From NCBI GenBank assembly GCA_964453115.1, contig CAYVRT010000002.1, positions 124,001-188,000 of the forward strand: a stretch of DNA of 64,000 bases, written 5' to 3'. Each line of letters starts with the position of its first letter. Positions within the stretch are counted from its first letter, which is position 1. This DNA comes from JAIWNK01 sp964453115 (lineage in GTDB: Bacteria > Chloroflexota > Anaerolineae > Anaerolineales > Anaerolineaceae). The translations under genes were made by a program, and so were the position numbers. Below the pieces are notes generated by a model. It was not told the DNA's origin and made no database searches. It was given only the letters and a program-made list of their open reading frames with translations. This document shows, piece after piece, positions 1-9,058 of this stretch.

Positions 1-250
1 TATTGCAACAGTCCCTGGTGTAACCAATATCACCATAAAATCACAAGACACCATCGAATTTGAAACTGCCCCAGGACAAGAAGCTCGGCCACTCGTCACT
101 CGTGCCCTTGTCGCTGCCAATATCAACTTACTTGAAATGAAATCTGCCGCCCTCTCGCTCGAGGAAATCTTCCTTGAGCTGACGCGCGACGAACCCATTG
201 CCCCGGTCATCGGACAACCCGATGAGCCCGATTCGGCTCAGGAGGCTTAA
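1..250 (+). CDS. ABC transporter ATP-binding protein, C-terminal fragment
   Basis: The open frame enters from the left edge (first full codon at base 2) and stops with TAA at 248-250. Only about 82 residues are visible, ending in the LSLEEIFLELT segment that typifies the C-terminal regulatory tail of ABC-2 type ATPases (drug/lipid exporter or Gld type); all nucleotide-binding motifs lie outside the window. An ABC-2 permease follows after 5 bases and a GldG-like protein after that, so this is most likely the ATPase of the same exporter-like complex. The substrate cannot be inferred. Confidence 0.8.
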   Translation, partial: IATVPGVTNITIKSQDTIEFETAPGQEARPLVTRALVAANINLLEMKSAALSLEEIFLELTRDEPIAPVIGQPDEPDSAQEA

Positions 251-255
251 TCCCC

Positions 256-990
256 ATGCAAAACATTTGGACTATTGCACGCCGCGAACTAAAGCATTAC
301 TTCATCAGCCCCATTGCTTATGCAGTTGCTTTTATGATTCTGCTCATTGTGGGCATTATTTTCTACACAAATTTGATCGCCTCGCTCGTTTACCAATTTG
401 CCCCAGGCGTAGATGTTATCGTTGGGCCCATCATCACCCTGGTGCTTTTTACCACGCCAGCTGTTACCATGCGCACACTGGCAGATGAACAACGTAGTGG
501 AACAATGGAATTGATCCTCACCGCCCCGGTGCGAGACTGGGAACTTGTCGTTGGCAAATGGCTGGGAGCGTTTCTCTTCTATCTCATCATCATCCTCCTC
601 ACATGGTTCTATCCTATCATTCTTAATCAACTTGTTAGTCCTGGGATTGACCAGGGCCTCATGGTTGCCAATTATTTGGGACTGCTGCTCATGGTTGCCA
701 GTCTCACAGCCATTGGAGTTGCCGTCTCATCCCTGTTTGCCAATCAAATAGCCGCCTTCTTTGCCACGGCTGGAATCCTGCTTTTCCTCTGGATGATTGG
801 ATTTCCAGCGCAGGCCATGGGCGCCAGCACAACGAGCGAAATCATCAAATATCTTGACCTCAGCGAGAACTTTTTCCCCACCTTCTACGAGGGTGTCATC
901 GAACTCAAAAACATTGTCTACTACTTGAGCGTCACCGGCCTGGCCTTATTCCTCGGTTCACTCTCTATCCAATCCCGGAGATGGCGATAA
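256..990 (+). CDS. ABC-2 type transporter permease (Gld-type)
   Basis: 244-residue integral membrane protein with six hydrophobic segments and the ABC-2 family layout: a cytoplasmic N-terminus (MQNIWTIARRELKHYF), the conserved LADEQRSGTMELILTAPV stretch around residues 75-92, then WLGAFLFYLI. It matches the permease partner of GldA-like ATPases. GGAGG at 241-245 precedes the ATG by 10 bases. Its stop codon TAA (988-990) shares one base with the preferred start of the next gene, so permease and GldG-like partner are probably translationally coupled. Confidence 0.88.
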   Translation: MQNIWTIARRELKHYFISPIAYAVAFMILLIVGIIFYTNLIASLVYQFAPGVDVIVGPIITLVLFTTPAVTMRTLADEQRSGTMELILTAPVRDWELVVGKWLGAFLFYLIIILLTWFYPIILNQLVSPGIDQGLMVANYLGLLLMVASLTAIGVAVSSLFANQIAAFFATAGILLFLWMIGFPAQAMGASTTSEIIKYLDLSENFFPTFYEGVIELKNIVYYLSVTGLALFLGSLSIQSRRWR

Positions 991-2543
991 TGAAACTCAA
1001 CCGCAAACAACTCGCCCCATGGGGCCTCTACCTCGCCCTGGCAGCCCTGTTAACCACCCTGATCGCATACTTGATTCAGCGTGAGTTCAGCATCATTGTG
1101 CAGGTCAGCCTGGCACTAATCATTCTCGGCATCGCCCTGTTTGCCATATTTGACCCTCAAAAGCTCCGTGAAGCCTTCACAGGACGCCAGGCTCGCTATG
1201 CAAGCAATGCCACCATTCTCGTCATTGCCTTTCTTGGCATATTGATCGTTGTCAATTATTTGGCCTATAAAAATTCAGCCCGCTGGGATTTAACAGAAGA
1301 CAAGCTACACACCCTGGCCCCGGAGACAATTGATACACTAAACAGCCTTCCCATGCCAGTCAAAGCACTTGCCTTCTTCTCACAATCCGCATACAACACC
1401 AACGAGGCACGTCAACTGCTCGAATCCTACCAATACAACGCTCCCGAAAAATTCTCTTACGAATTTATCAATCCCGAGCAAAACCCGATTGCCGTTCAAA
1501 ATGCTAATGTAACCCGTGACGGAACCATCGTCTTACAACTAGGTGACCGACAAGAATTAGTTTCCTATCCTACCGAAGAAGAAATGACATCAGCCCTTGT
1601 CAAGCTGCTTCATCCCGAAAACCGCGTTCTCTATTTTCTCAACGGTCACGGAGAGCTCGATCCATTCGGCACAGACGATAATTCCTATTCAACCCTGCGA
1701 ACCACGCTGGAAAGCAAAAACTACACCGTTGAAGCACTCAATCTGATCGGGCAACCACAAATCCCCAGCAATGCATCCGCTGTGATCCTCGCCGGGCCTG
1801 TGCAGCCCCTTTCCAACTCAGAGATCGCTATCCTGCAAAATTATTTGGAAAACGGCGGCTCGATCGTCTTTCTTCTAGAGCCCCGTCTCCTCACCCAACA
1901 AGCCCAAGGATGGGAAGTGCTGCATAGTTACCTGCAAACATCCTGGGGCTTACAACTGAACGACAGCATTGTTGTTAATCCAAACGACATGTTTGACCGC
2001 GTAATTGCCATTGGCGACCCTGCCACCTATGCCAATCACCCCATTGCAACCAATCTAAGTGGCCTTGTAACACTCTTCCCAACCGCCCAGGCCATTCAAA
2101 TCAACACAACCGATCAGCCAGTGAACATAACTGCCGTCATCAGCACCAACCAAAGAGCCTCTTGGGCTGAAAGCGACATTGAAAGCCTGCAAAACGGCAA
2201 CGAAACGATCGGTGATGGCGACACCCCTGGCCCGCTCCCAATTGTCGTTGCGGGCGAACATTACATGACCGGAGCGCGCATCATTGTAATTGGAGATTCC
2301 GACTTTGCTGTCAACGCCAACTTCTACCAATATGGCAATGGTGACCTGCTTGTCAATTCCATTGATTGGGCCAATAAACAGGAAAGTTTAATTAGCCTGA
2401 CCCCCAAAACCAATACCCAACGCACCCTCGTTCCACCCACTACCGGCGGCATGGCCATCATCTTCCTAATCGTTTTCTCACTACCAGTGTTGGTCATCAT
2501 CGCAGGCGTTATCGTCTGGATTCAACGCCGTCGCAAAGGATAA
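990..2543 (+). CDS. GldG-like ABC auxiliary (substrate-binding-like) membrane protein
   Basis: About 517 residues. Two N-terminal membrane helices, a third near residue 75, a large extracytoplasmic domain of the GldG/ABC-type uncharacterised family (recognisable stretches YFLNGHGELDP, ILAGPVQPL, VFLLEPRL, IVIGDSDFAVN), and a C-terminal helix followed by QRRRKG. I prefer ATG at 990 over the upstream in-frame ATG at 981: GGAG at 977-980 lies 9 bases before 990, and the arrangement TAATG couples it to the permease stop. This family always travels with ABC-2 permeases; its role is not established outside gliding Bacteroidota. Confidence 0.85.
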   Translation: MKLNRKQLAPWGLYLALAALLTTLIAYLIQREFSIIVQVSLALIILGIALFAIFDPQKLREAFTGRQARYASNATILVIAFLGILIVVNYLAYKNSARWDLTEDKLHTLAPETIDTLNSLPMPVKALAFFSQSAYNTNEARQLLESYQYNAPEKFSYEFINPEQNPIAVQNANVTRDGTIVLQLGDRQELVSYPTEEEMTSALVKLLHPENRVLYFLNGHGELDPFGTDDNSYSTLRTTLESKNYTVEALNLIGQPQIPSNASAVILAGPVQPLSNSEIAILQNYLENGGSIVFLLEPRLLTQQAQGWEVLHSYLQTSWGLQLNDSIVVNPNDMFDRVIAIGDPATYANHPIATNLSGLVTLFPTAQAIQINTTDQPVNITAVISTNQRASWAESDIESLQNGNETIGDGDTPGPLPIVVAGEHYMTGARIIVIGDSDFAVNANFYQYGNGDLLVNSIDWANKQESLISLTPKTNTQRTLVPPTTGGMAIIFLIVFSLPVLVIIAGVIVWIQRRRKG

Positions 2544-2549
2544 GCCTTC

Positions 2550-3104
2550 ATGAATCGCCGCCCCACCTGGATTATGCTTGGTCTACTAGCCGTTGCCTTA
2601 CTGGTACTCGCCTTTTTTGAGTGGACACCACAAGGCAAACAAATCAGCCAAACGCCCACACCAACCAGCCCACCTACCCTGCTATCCGGATGGGATGCAG
2701 AACGAATCGTTCGAATCCAGATTCAGCAATCTGGGCAATCCGAGTTTGTTCTCAGCCGTCCCAGCGGTGGTTTATGGGTTGCAGAGAATGAATCATCAGC
2801 CATCAACCAGGAAACCGTTTCCTTCCTGTTGAACTCCATCACCAGCGCATCCATTCGCTCCAGTTTATCCAACGACCTGGCACAAGATGTCACCGGACTT
2901 GCTGAACCGATTCTATTCCTCAGCCTGCAAGACACCTTTGGCGCAAAAGTAGAGATCAAAATTGGCCTTCAAACTCCCATTAGCAGCGGTTATTACGTCC
3001 AGGTCAACAGCGATAGCCCGGTTGTCGCTGGAAAATATGAAATCGAAGATGTTTTATCCATCTCCTCCCTGCAAGCATTGATCCTTCCACAGCCCACCCC
3101 ATAA
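2550..3104 (+). CDS. DUF4340-like membrane-anchored protein
   Basis: 184 residues with one N-terminal membrane anchor (residues 8-24) and an exposed domain containing VRIQIQQSGQSEFVLSRPSGG and VAENESSAINQETVSFLLNSI, the pattern of DUF4340 proteins that follow GldG-like genes. Starts 6 bases after the GldG-like stop, so it is the last member of the ABC operon. It is shorter than many DUF4340 proteins, which carry two or three repeats of this domain. Function unknown; probably an extracytoplasmic component of the ABC complex. Confidence 0.75.
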   Translation: MNRRPTWIMLGLLAVALLVLAFFEWTPQGKQISQTPTPTSPPTLLSGWDAERIVRIQIQQSGQSEFVLSRPSGGLWVAENESSAINQETVSFLLNSITSASIRSSLSNDLAQDVTGLAEPILFLSLQDTFGAKVEIKIGLQTPISSGYYVQVNSDSPVVAGKYEIEDVLSISSLQALILPQPTP

Positions 3105-3123
3105 AACACTGCCTTTACAGGTA

Positions 3124-3152
3124 TTGATTTTTACTCAAAAAAAGTGTATTCT
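3124..3152 (+). promoter_or_regulatory. Promoter of the primary sigma factor gene
   Basis: TTGATT (3124-3129), a 17-base spacer and TATTCT (3147-3152) fit a housekeeping sigma-70 promoter. Transcription would start near 3159, leaving a leader of about 34 bases that contains GAAGG (3175-3179) before the ATG at 3193. The TTG of the -35 box is also an in-frame TTG of the following gene, which explains why an automatic caller could start the protein too early. Confidence 0.7.
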
Positions 3153-3192
3153 GAATTCACCCCAACTAACCAAAGAAGGTTGCCAAAACTTT

Positions 3193-4419
3193 ATGGATGA
3201 TCCATTAATTATCAACGTGGTAGACGACGAAGACGAAGAATATTCAGCGATAGCCAGGTTAATTGAACTTGGCCGCCAAAAATCCTTTGTAACGATTGAT
3301 GATATTTTGCACTTCTTCCCAGAAGCCGAACAAGATGTTGAACAATTGGAAGAGGCATTTGCCGCATTAATGAGCGCCGGCATCGCCTACATTGAGGACG
3401 AACCTATTCTTGGCGAGCCAACTGAAGATGAACTAACCCTGACCGAAGAAGCTGAAGCCGAAGCTGAAACCGCCGCTCAGGAAGTTTCGCTGGACGACTT
3501 AGAAAACATAGACACCGATGATACCATCGGGTTGTACTTGAAAGAGGTCAGTCGCGTTCCGTTGCTGACTGCCGAAGAAGAAGTAGAACTTGCCCAACGC
3601 ATTGAGCGAGGACGCATGGCGCGCGAAGAACTAGCTCGCAGCAATGTCGTCACTCGTCGGCGACACGAATTACGCAGGCTGATTGAAGATGGCTGGACAG
3701 CTCGTGAACATCTCATCACCGCCAATTCTCGTCTGGTCATCAGTGTAGCCAAAAAATATATGGGACGTGGCGTTCCTTTCCTCGATTTAATACAGGAAGG
3801 AAACATTGGTTTAATTCGAGCAACCAAGAAATTTGATTATCGGCGCGGCCACAAATTCAGCACTTATGCCACCTGGTGGATTCGCCAGGCAGTCACTCGC
3901 GCCATTGCTGATCAGGGCCGCACTATCCGTGTTCCAGTCCACATGGGCGATCAAATCAATAAATTACTTCGAATTCAACACCAACTCACCCAAAAACTAG
4001 GGCGTGAACCATCTGTTGAAGAATTAGCGCATGCGCTCGATGTTCCTCCCAAAAAAGTCGAGAATATGATTCAAGTCGCCCGCCGCCCCCTATCACTCGA
4101 AACCCCAACAGACGACGAAGAAGACTCGGTACTAGGCGATTTCATCGAAGATGACGAAGCTCCACCACCAGATGACACTGTTACCTATAACTTACTGCGC
4201 GAGCATCTGGAAGAGGTACTCAATGCACTTCCACCTCGCGAAGTGCGCATTCTTCAACTTCGCTATGGGCTTTTGGATGGACAGGCTTATACACTTGAGG
4301 AAGTAGGTCGAAAAATGGGCGTCACACGCGAGCGCGTGCGGCAAATTGAAGCTCAGGCTCTCAGTCGCTTGCGTCACCCTTCTATTCGTCGAAAGTTGCG
4401 CGATTACTTGGGCGAATAA
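3193..4419 (+). CDS. rpoD: RNA polymerase primary sigma factor (RpoD/SigA)
   Basis: 408 residues from ATG 3193 (MDDPLIINVVDDED). Acidic N-terminal region 1.1-like segment, region 1.2 (DTIGLYLKEVSRVPLLTAEEE), region 2 with NSRLVISVAKKYMGRG, DLIQEGNIGLIRA and FSTYATWWIRQAVTRA (core binding and -10 recognition), region 3, and region 4 ending in GVTRERVRQIEAQALSRLR (-35 recognition helix-turn-helix). Length suits a SigA-type housekeeping factor without a large non-conserved region. The in-frame TTG at 3124 is rejected as start because it is the -35 element of the gene's own promoter. A terminator-like hairpin follows. Confidence 0.95.
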   Translation: MDDPLIINVVDDEDEEYSAIARLIELGRQKSFVTIDDILHFFPEAEQDVEQLEEAFAALMSAGIAYIEDEPILGEPTEDELTLTEEAEAEAETAAQEVSLDDLENIDTDDTIGLYLKEVSRVPLLTAEEEVELAQRIERGRMAREELARSNVVTRRRHELRRLIEDGWTAREHLITANSRLVISVAKKYMGRGVPFLDLIQEGNIGLIRATKKFDYRRGHKFSTYATWWIRQAVTRAIADQGRTIRVPVHMGDQINKLLRIQHQLTQKLGREPSVEELAHALDVPPKKVENMIQVARRPLSLETPTDDEEDSVLGDFIEDDEAPPPDDTVTYNLLREHLEEVLNALPPREVRILQLRYGLLDGQAYTLEEVGRKMGVTRERVRQIEAQALSRLRHPSIRRKLRDYLGE

Positions 4420-4459
4420 TATCCCAATGCCAATCTGGGTAAATTGTTCCTGTAACGAT

Positions 4460-4498
4460 GAGCGTCTGCCACCCCAACAGACGCTCGTTCTCTATTTC
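4460..4498 (+). terminator. Probable intrinsic terminator after sigma factor
   Basis: GAGCGTCTG (4460-4468) pairs with CAGACGCTC (4478-4486) around a 9-base loop; the pyrimidine-rich GTTCTCTATTTC follows. The U-tract is interrupted, so termination may be partial. Confidence 0.6.
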
Positions 4499-4512
4499 GT
4501 TGCGGAAAACAC

Positions 4513-4541
4513 TTGCATTCTCAGCGATTCTAGTGCATACT
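4513..4541 (+). promoter_or_regulatory. Promoter of TPR-protein gene
   Basis: TTGCAT (4513-4518), 17-base spacer, CATACT (4536-4541). A strong Shine-Dalgarno GGGAGG (4549-4554) lies 6 bases before the ATG at 4561, so the leader would be only about 13 bases. Confidence 0.6.
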
Positions 4542-4560
4542 AAAAGGTGGGAGGCTCCTC

Positions 4561-7297
4561 ATGGCAAAAATTTCTTTGCGTGCTTACAACCGCGAAATCG
4601 AGAATCTTATCGAACGCGGTCAAACCAGTGAAGCAATCGGGCACTGCAAAAACATCCTTCGATACTATCCCAAGCATCTGGAAACATATCGGCTGCTTGG
4701 GAAGGCCTATCTGGAAGCGCAGCGCTTTGCTGAAGCAGCGGATATTCTTCAACGTTTGTTGGCTGCGGTACCGGATGATTTCATTGCCCAATTGGGCATG
4801 AGCATCATCCGCGAAGATGAAGGTAATTTTGACGCGTCGATCTGGCATATGGAACGCGCATTTGAAGTACAGCCAGCCAATGGCGCCATTCAGGCGGAAC
4901 TACGCCGACTTTATGGTCGGCGCGATGGTGTTGAACCGCCTCGCATTCGCCTTACACGCGGTGCACTGGTACGCATGTATGTGCGTGGACAGCTATATCC
5001 TCAAGCTATTGCCGAAATCCGATCTGCCCTTGCCGAAGATCCCAAACGCACTGATCTTGAAGCCATCCTTGCTGGAGTCTATTTTGCTTCCGGAAAAAAG
5101 GTCGAAGCAACCGAAATCTGTGGTCGTCTGGTCAGCAAATTCCCATATTGCTTTGAAGCCTGCCAAATTCTGGCTGACATCCTCCCGTCAACATCCAAGG
5201 CCGAAGATGCCAAAATTTACCAGGCGCGCATTGAAGCCATGGATCCTTACATTGCCCATCTATCGCCTAATGCACTGACCAGCCAGGATGTGCCAGAACA
5301 GGCCATTCAGCTAGAACGGATTGATTGGCAACCCATCACAGAGACAAAAGAACAGCCAGCCTGGACATCTGCAATTGGTGTCAATTGGGAAGCACAGGAA
5401 GAAGATCAACCCGATTGGCTCACATCCGCCATCCCTGGTCCATCAAGCGGCCCATTCTCTCAGCCCCCAACTACACAAACCGCCTCCTCCGAATCAAATC
5501 CGGAATTTACAGCACAGATACCCGATGCTGACCTTCCCGATTTTCTGGCCTCCGCCGGTTGGACAGCATCGTCCGGAGATGCAACAGCTTTCCCAGAAAC
5601 ACAATTGGCTGGTGAAGACCAGGTCGAAGAAACCGGCTTCTCTGGCGAACAATTGGAAAGTGCCAACATACCAGATTGGTTACAAGCCATGGCTCCCCAA
5701 CAGGCAACCTCGGAGACACCTGAAGACGACTCCTCCCGTACTGCGCTGCTTGAAAGTCTATTTGGCTCATCCGCCGAGGAAACTCCAGCCACGCCCGCTG
5801 CTGAAGCAGCCACACCCGATTGGCTTTCCAGTCTCGGACAGGAAACTGCCCCAGAACAAACCACGCCCGCTGCCGAAGCAGCCACACCCGATTGGCTTTC
5901 CAGTCTCGGACAGGAAACTGCCCCAGAACAAACCACGCCCGCTGCCGAAGCAGCCACACCCGATTGGCTTTCCAGTCTCGGACAGGAAACTGCCCCAGAA
6001 CAAACCACGCCCGCTGCCGAAGCAGCCACACCCGATTGGCTTTCCAGTCTCGGACAGGAAACTGCCCCAGAACAAACCACGCCCGCTGCCGAAGCAGCCA
6101 CACCCGATTGGCTTTCCAGTCTCGGACAGGAAACTGCACAGGAACAGACCCCCATCATCGAGCAGCCCGTCGTCGAAACACCTGCCGCTGCTGCCCCCGG
6201 CGCAGAATCTGACATTGACTCCGCTCTTNNNNNNNNNNNNNNNNNNNNNNNNNNNNNNNNNNNNNNNNNNNNNNNNNNNNNNNNNNNNNNNNNNNNNNNN
6301 NNNNNNNNNNNNNNNNNNNNNNNNNNNNCCTGCCGCTGCTGCCCCCGGCGCAGAATCTGACATTGACTCCGCTCTTGCCTGGCTTGAGTCCCTGGCTGTC
6401 AAGCAGGGTGCTGATGCCGACTTCCTCCTCGTCGAACCGGACAAGCGCACCGAAAAACCACCCGAGTGGGTCGAAACTGCCACAGCCGAAGCCCAATCTG
6501 CCCCAGCGCCCACCCCCGCTGCTGAAGCACCGGTCGAGCAAGAACCGCTCATTCAACAACCAGTCGCCGAGCAACCAGACACACCCACAATCCCCGATTG
6601 GCTTTCTGGAATAGACGAACCGAATACTTCACAAACCGTTCCTTCAGCACCAGATCTTAACCAGGGTGTAGACATCACCCAACCAACGATGCTTGCGACA
6701 GGATCCATAGATATTGCACCAGAAGCAGAAAAACAGCCCGAAATTACCCTGGAAGAGAAATCTGATGCCAACATTCCGGACTGGATTAAAGCTGGTGCTC
6801 AGGCAGAAGAAGAAATCGTTGAACTGGGTCTGCCACCTGAATGGTCCGAAACCCCCGTTCAACCCATTGCACCAGAACCAGTAGCCGATGAAGGCTGGTT
6901 AACTGGGCTAACATCGGAGGAACCGTCACCAGCAACAACCGAACAAACTGCCTGGATTATTGAAGAGGTAACTACCCCTCCCATTAATCCACAGCCAATC
7001 CCTGTTCCGGAGACTAATCCCATGCCAGTAGCCAATCTGGAAGATCCCAATGCCGTTCTTGAAGTTGCCCAACGAGCCATGTATAGCGGAGATTTAGATA
7101 CAGCCATCCCGCTCTATGGACAACTGATTGAAAACGGCAAGTTGCTTGAAGAAGTTATTCATGATTTACGCGACGCATTGTATCGCTACCCAATTGACAT
7201 CAGCATCTGGCAAGCCCTGGGTGATGCCTATGCGCGCAACAACCTTCTTCAGGAAGCACTGGATGCATACACCAAAGCCGAGGAGTTGTTGCGTTAA
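4561..7297 (+). CDS. TPR protein with long Pro/Ala/Glu-rich PDWL-repeat region (interrupted by assembly gap)
   Basis: N-terminal TPR superhelix (residues about 1-190: RGQTSEAIGHCKNILRYYPKHLETYRLLGKAYLE and following units), a roughly 500-residue low-complexity region rich in Pro, Ala, Glu and Thr with recurring PDWL/PDFL/PEW motifs, and C-terminal TPR units (SGDLDTAIPLYGQLIENGKLLEEVIHDL to AEELLR). Five near-identical 72-base units lie at 5791-6150. A 100-N run breaks the frame, but the 48 bases before it are repeated exactly after it. Merging them removes 148 bases, restores one frame and gives an 862-residue protein. The next gene starts 7 bases after the stop. Probably a scaffold protein; function unknown. 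Confidence 0.8.
5791..6150 (+). repeat. Five tandem 72-bp coding repeats
   Basis: Five consecutive 72-base units (5791, 5863, 5935, 6007, 6079) each encode 24 residues of the form TPAAEAATPDWLSSLGQE plus TAPEQT. The first unit differs by GCT for GCC near its start and the last diverges in its final 13 bases; the middle ones look identical, which implies recent expansion or homogenisation and explains the assembly break just downstream. Confidence 0.95.
6229..6328. other. Scaffold gap of exactly 100 N
   Basis: Run of 100 N, a default gap size rather than a measured one. The 48 bases at 6181-6228 are identical to 6329-6376, so the two contigs overlap and the gap is probably artificial; true missing repeat units cannot be excluded. 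Confidence 0.95.
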
Positions 7298-7304
7298 GCC
7301 CGCC

Positions 7305-9053
7305 ATGGAAAGAACTGTCCCCAGCACAGCATCGGAAGAAATTGAGCTATACCTGCGCACAATCTACTCACTATTGCGCTCTACAACCGAAGTACAAATT
7401 CGCACACTGGAAGAAGTTCATGCTGCAACCAACTCGCTTCTTCACCCCGGTGCGCGCGGTGAAGCACCCGATGTCTCGGCTTTCATTTACAGTTTGTTGC
7501 GGTTACCCAGTTGCATTCCACAAGTGCAAACCGTTCTGCTTGGTCAAAGCTCCGACGTTTTTTCGCGTCACGGATACACCGGGGTTGAAGCATGGCAATC
7601 TGTCAGCGCTCGCGCCCGTCGCAGACGATGCTTCTATGATAACGAAAAAACCCTGGCTGTTTACATTGCCAGTCGCTCAGACATTGAAGATGTCATTCCT
7701 GTGCTGACTGCCTTCCAAATTGAATGGAACAAAATTCACGTCTTACTCAATCGCTGCTCGCACGACCGCCTGTTTGATATTCTCGAAAATCTCCCCGGAA
7801 CATTTGATGATCTGGCAGAAACGCTTCAATTGCCGGAAGAGGACCTGGAAAGGCTCTGGAACGTTTGGGCAACCTCTCCAATTCCAGGTATGGAAAAAAA
7901 TGGCTGGAATGCCCAACATTATCTTCTGCGCATCTATCAGCAGCGCTGCTCATTTGGGCTACGCCTATTAAGCGGCTCACTTAGCGAATACTGGCGCGCA
8001 ACACGCTTATGGTGGGATCGCATTGAACATACTGCTCCTGAACTGCTCAACCGACCAGTCTATTTCATCTCGAGCAACACGCACAGCATCACCAACCTGC
8101 TAAGCGGTTTTGCACTCAAGCAACAAACTGTCATAGAACAATTCCTGGAAGAACCCAGAAACGTCCGACTACGAGACGAATGGCGATCCATTCAAACCGG
8201 ACAAACCAATGCCAGCCGCGAGAACTTTCTTTACTACTTACTTAAAAAACTGCAACAAAGCGAAATTGGACTAGATCTTAACCGCATCCAAAAAATAGAC
8301 GAACAAGAGCATGGCATTCTGCACGTCAGCAGCGAACACTCTTTTGATGTTGAAGCCCAGGTCATTGATGTGTCCCTGCTTGACCCAACCACATTCGATC
8401 CCCGCATTAAACCCTGGAAGAGCGATCCTTCAATGGAATTTTTGCGGCACAGCAATGCCCTCATTTTGAACATTGACTACCCCCTTGGTTTAGGAGCATA
8501 TAACATTCTTTCCAAAGTTGCAGAACATGCCAGTCCCATCCTCGGCGTCTACATCATGGGCAAGGCAGCTACCCTCAATGGCGTACGCGGCGATGTCATG
8601 ATTCCCAATGTTGTTCAAGATGAACACTCTCAAAACACCTATCTGTTCCAAAACGCATTTTCCGCTACCAATGTTGCCCCCTATCTGGCCTATGCAACAG
8701 TTCTTGACAACCAAAAAGCAGTCAGCGTACTCGGCACCTTCCTGCAAAACGCCCGAATCATGGATGTCATTTACCGTGAAGGCTATACAGATATAGAAAT
8801 GGAGGGTGGCCCCTATCTATCTGCTATTTATGAAATGTACCGCCCCAAACGGCATCCCATTAATGAGATAGTAAACCTCTACGGTGTTCCATTTGACATT
8901 GGCATTATTCACTACGCATCGGATACGCCCCTGAGCAAAGGCGAAAATCTGGGCGCCGGCACCCTTTCATATATGGGAATGGACTCGACCTATGCCTCCA
9001 GCGTAGCCATCCTGCGTCGTATTTTTGCGCTTGAGCAACAGCGTTTATCCTGA
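7305..9053 (+). CDS. Protein with nucleoside phosphorylase/AMP nucleosidase-like C-terminal domain
   Basis: 582 residues from ATG 7305, 7 bases after the TPR gene. I do not recognise the whole protein. The N-terminal two thirds look largely alpha-helical and soluble, without signal peptide. The C-terminal 170 residues show the order of motifs seen in the PNP/MTA-nucleosidase/AMP-nucleosidase superfamily: a GD-V segment (NGVRGDVMIPN, G429-D430), an EME motif (IEMEGGPYLSAIYE, E498-E500) and an SD motif (HYASDTPLSKG, D540). In that superfamily these bind ribose and protonate the base. Catalysis is therefore plausible but substrate unknown. Cotranscription with the TPR protein suggests a shared process. 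Confidence 0.6.
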   Translation: MERTVPSTASEEIELYLRTIYSLLRSTTEVQIRTLEEVHAATNSLLHPGARGEAPDVSAFIYSLLRLPSCIPQVQTVLLGQSSDVFSRHGYTGVEAWQSVSARARRRRCFYDNEKTLAVYIASRSDIEDVIPVLTAFQIEWNKIHVLLNRCSHDRLFDILENLPGTFDDLAETLQLPEEDLERLWNVWATSPIPGMEKNGWNAQHYLLRIYQQRCSFGLRLLSGSLSEYWRATRLWWDRIEHTAPELLNRPVYFISSNTHSITNLLSGFALKQQTVIEQFLEEPRNVRLRDEWRSIQTGQTNASRENFLYYLLKKLQQSEIGLDLNRIQKIDEQEHGILHVSSEHSFDVEAQVIDVSLLDPTTFDPRIKPWKSDPSMEFLRHSNALILNIDYPLGLGAYNILSKVAEHASPILGVYIMGKAATLNGVRGDVMIPNVVQDEHSQNTYLFQNAFSATNVAPYLAYATVLDNQKAVSVLGTFLQNARIMDVIYREGYTDIEMEGGPYLSAIYEMYRPKRHPINEIVNLYGVPFDIGIIHYASDTPLSKGENLGAGTLSYMGMDSTYASSVAILRRIFALEQQRLS

Positions 9054-9058
9054 TTTGT

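Noticed and set aside
561..574. TGGGAGCGTTTCTC as a third CelR operator
   Set aside because: Only the left half matches, and it lies inside the permease coding sequence.
5460..6215. Long minus-strand and other-frame open frames over the TPR repeat region
   Set aside because: They are periodic shadows of the 72-bp coding repeats; no ribosome binding site, and the plus-strand frame has TPR and PDWL motifs.
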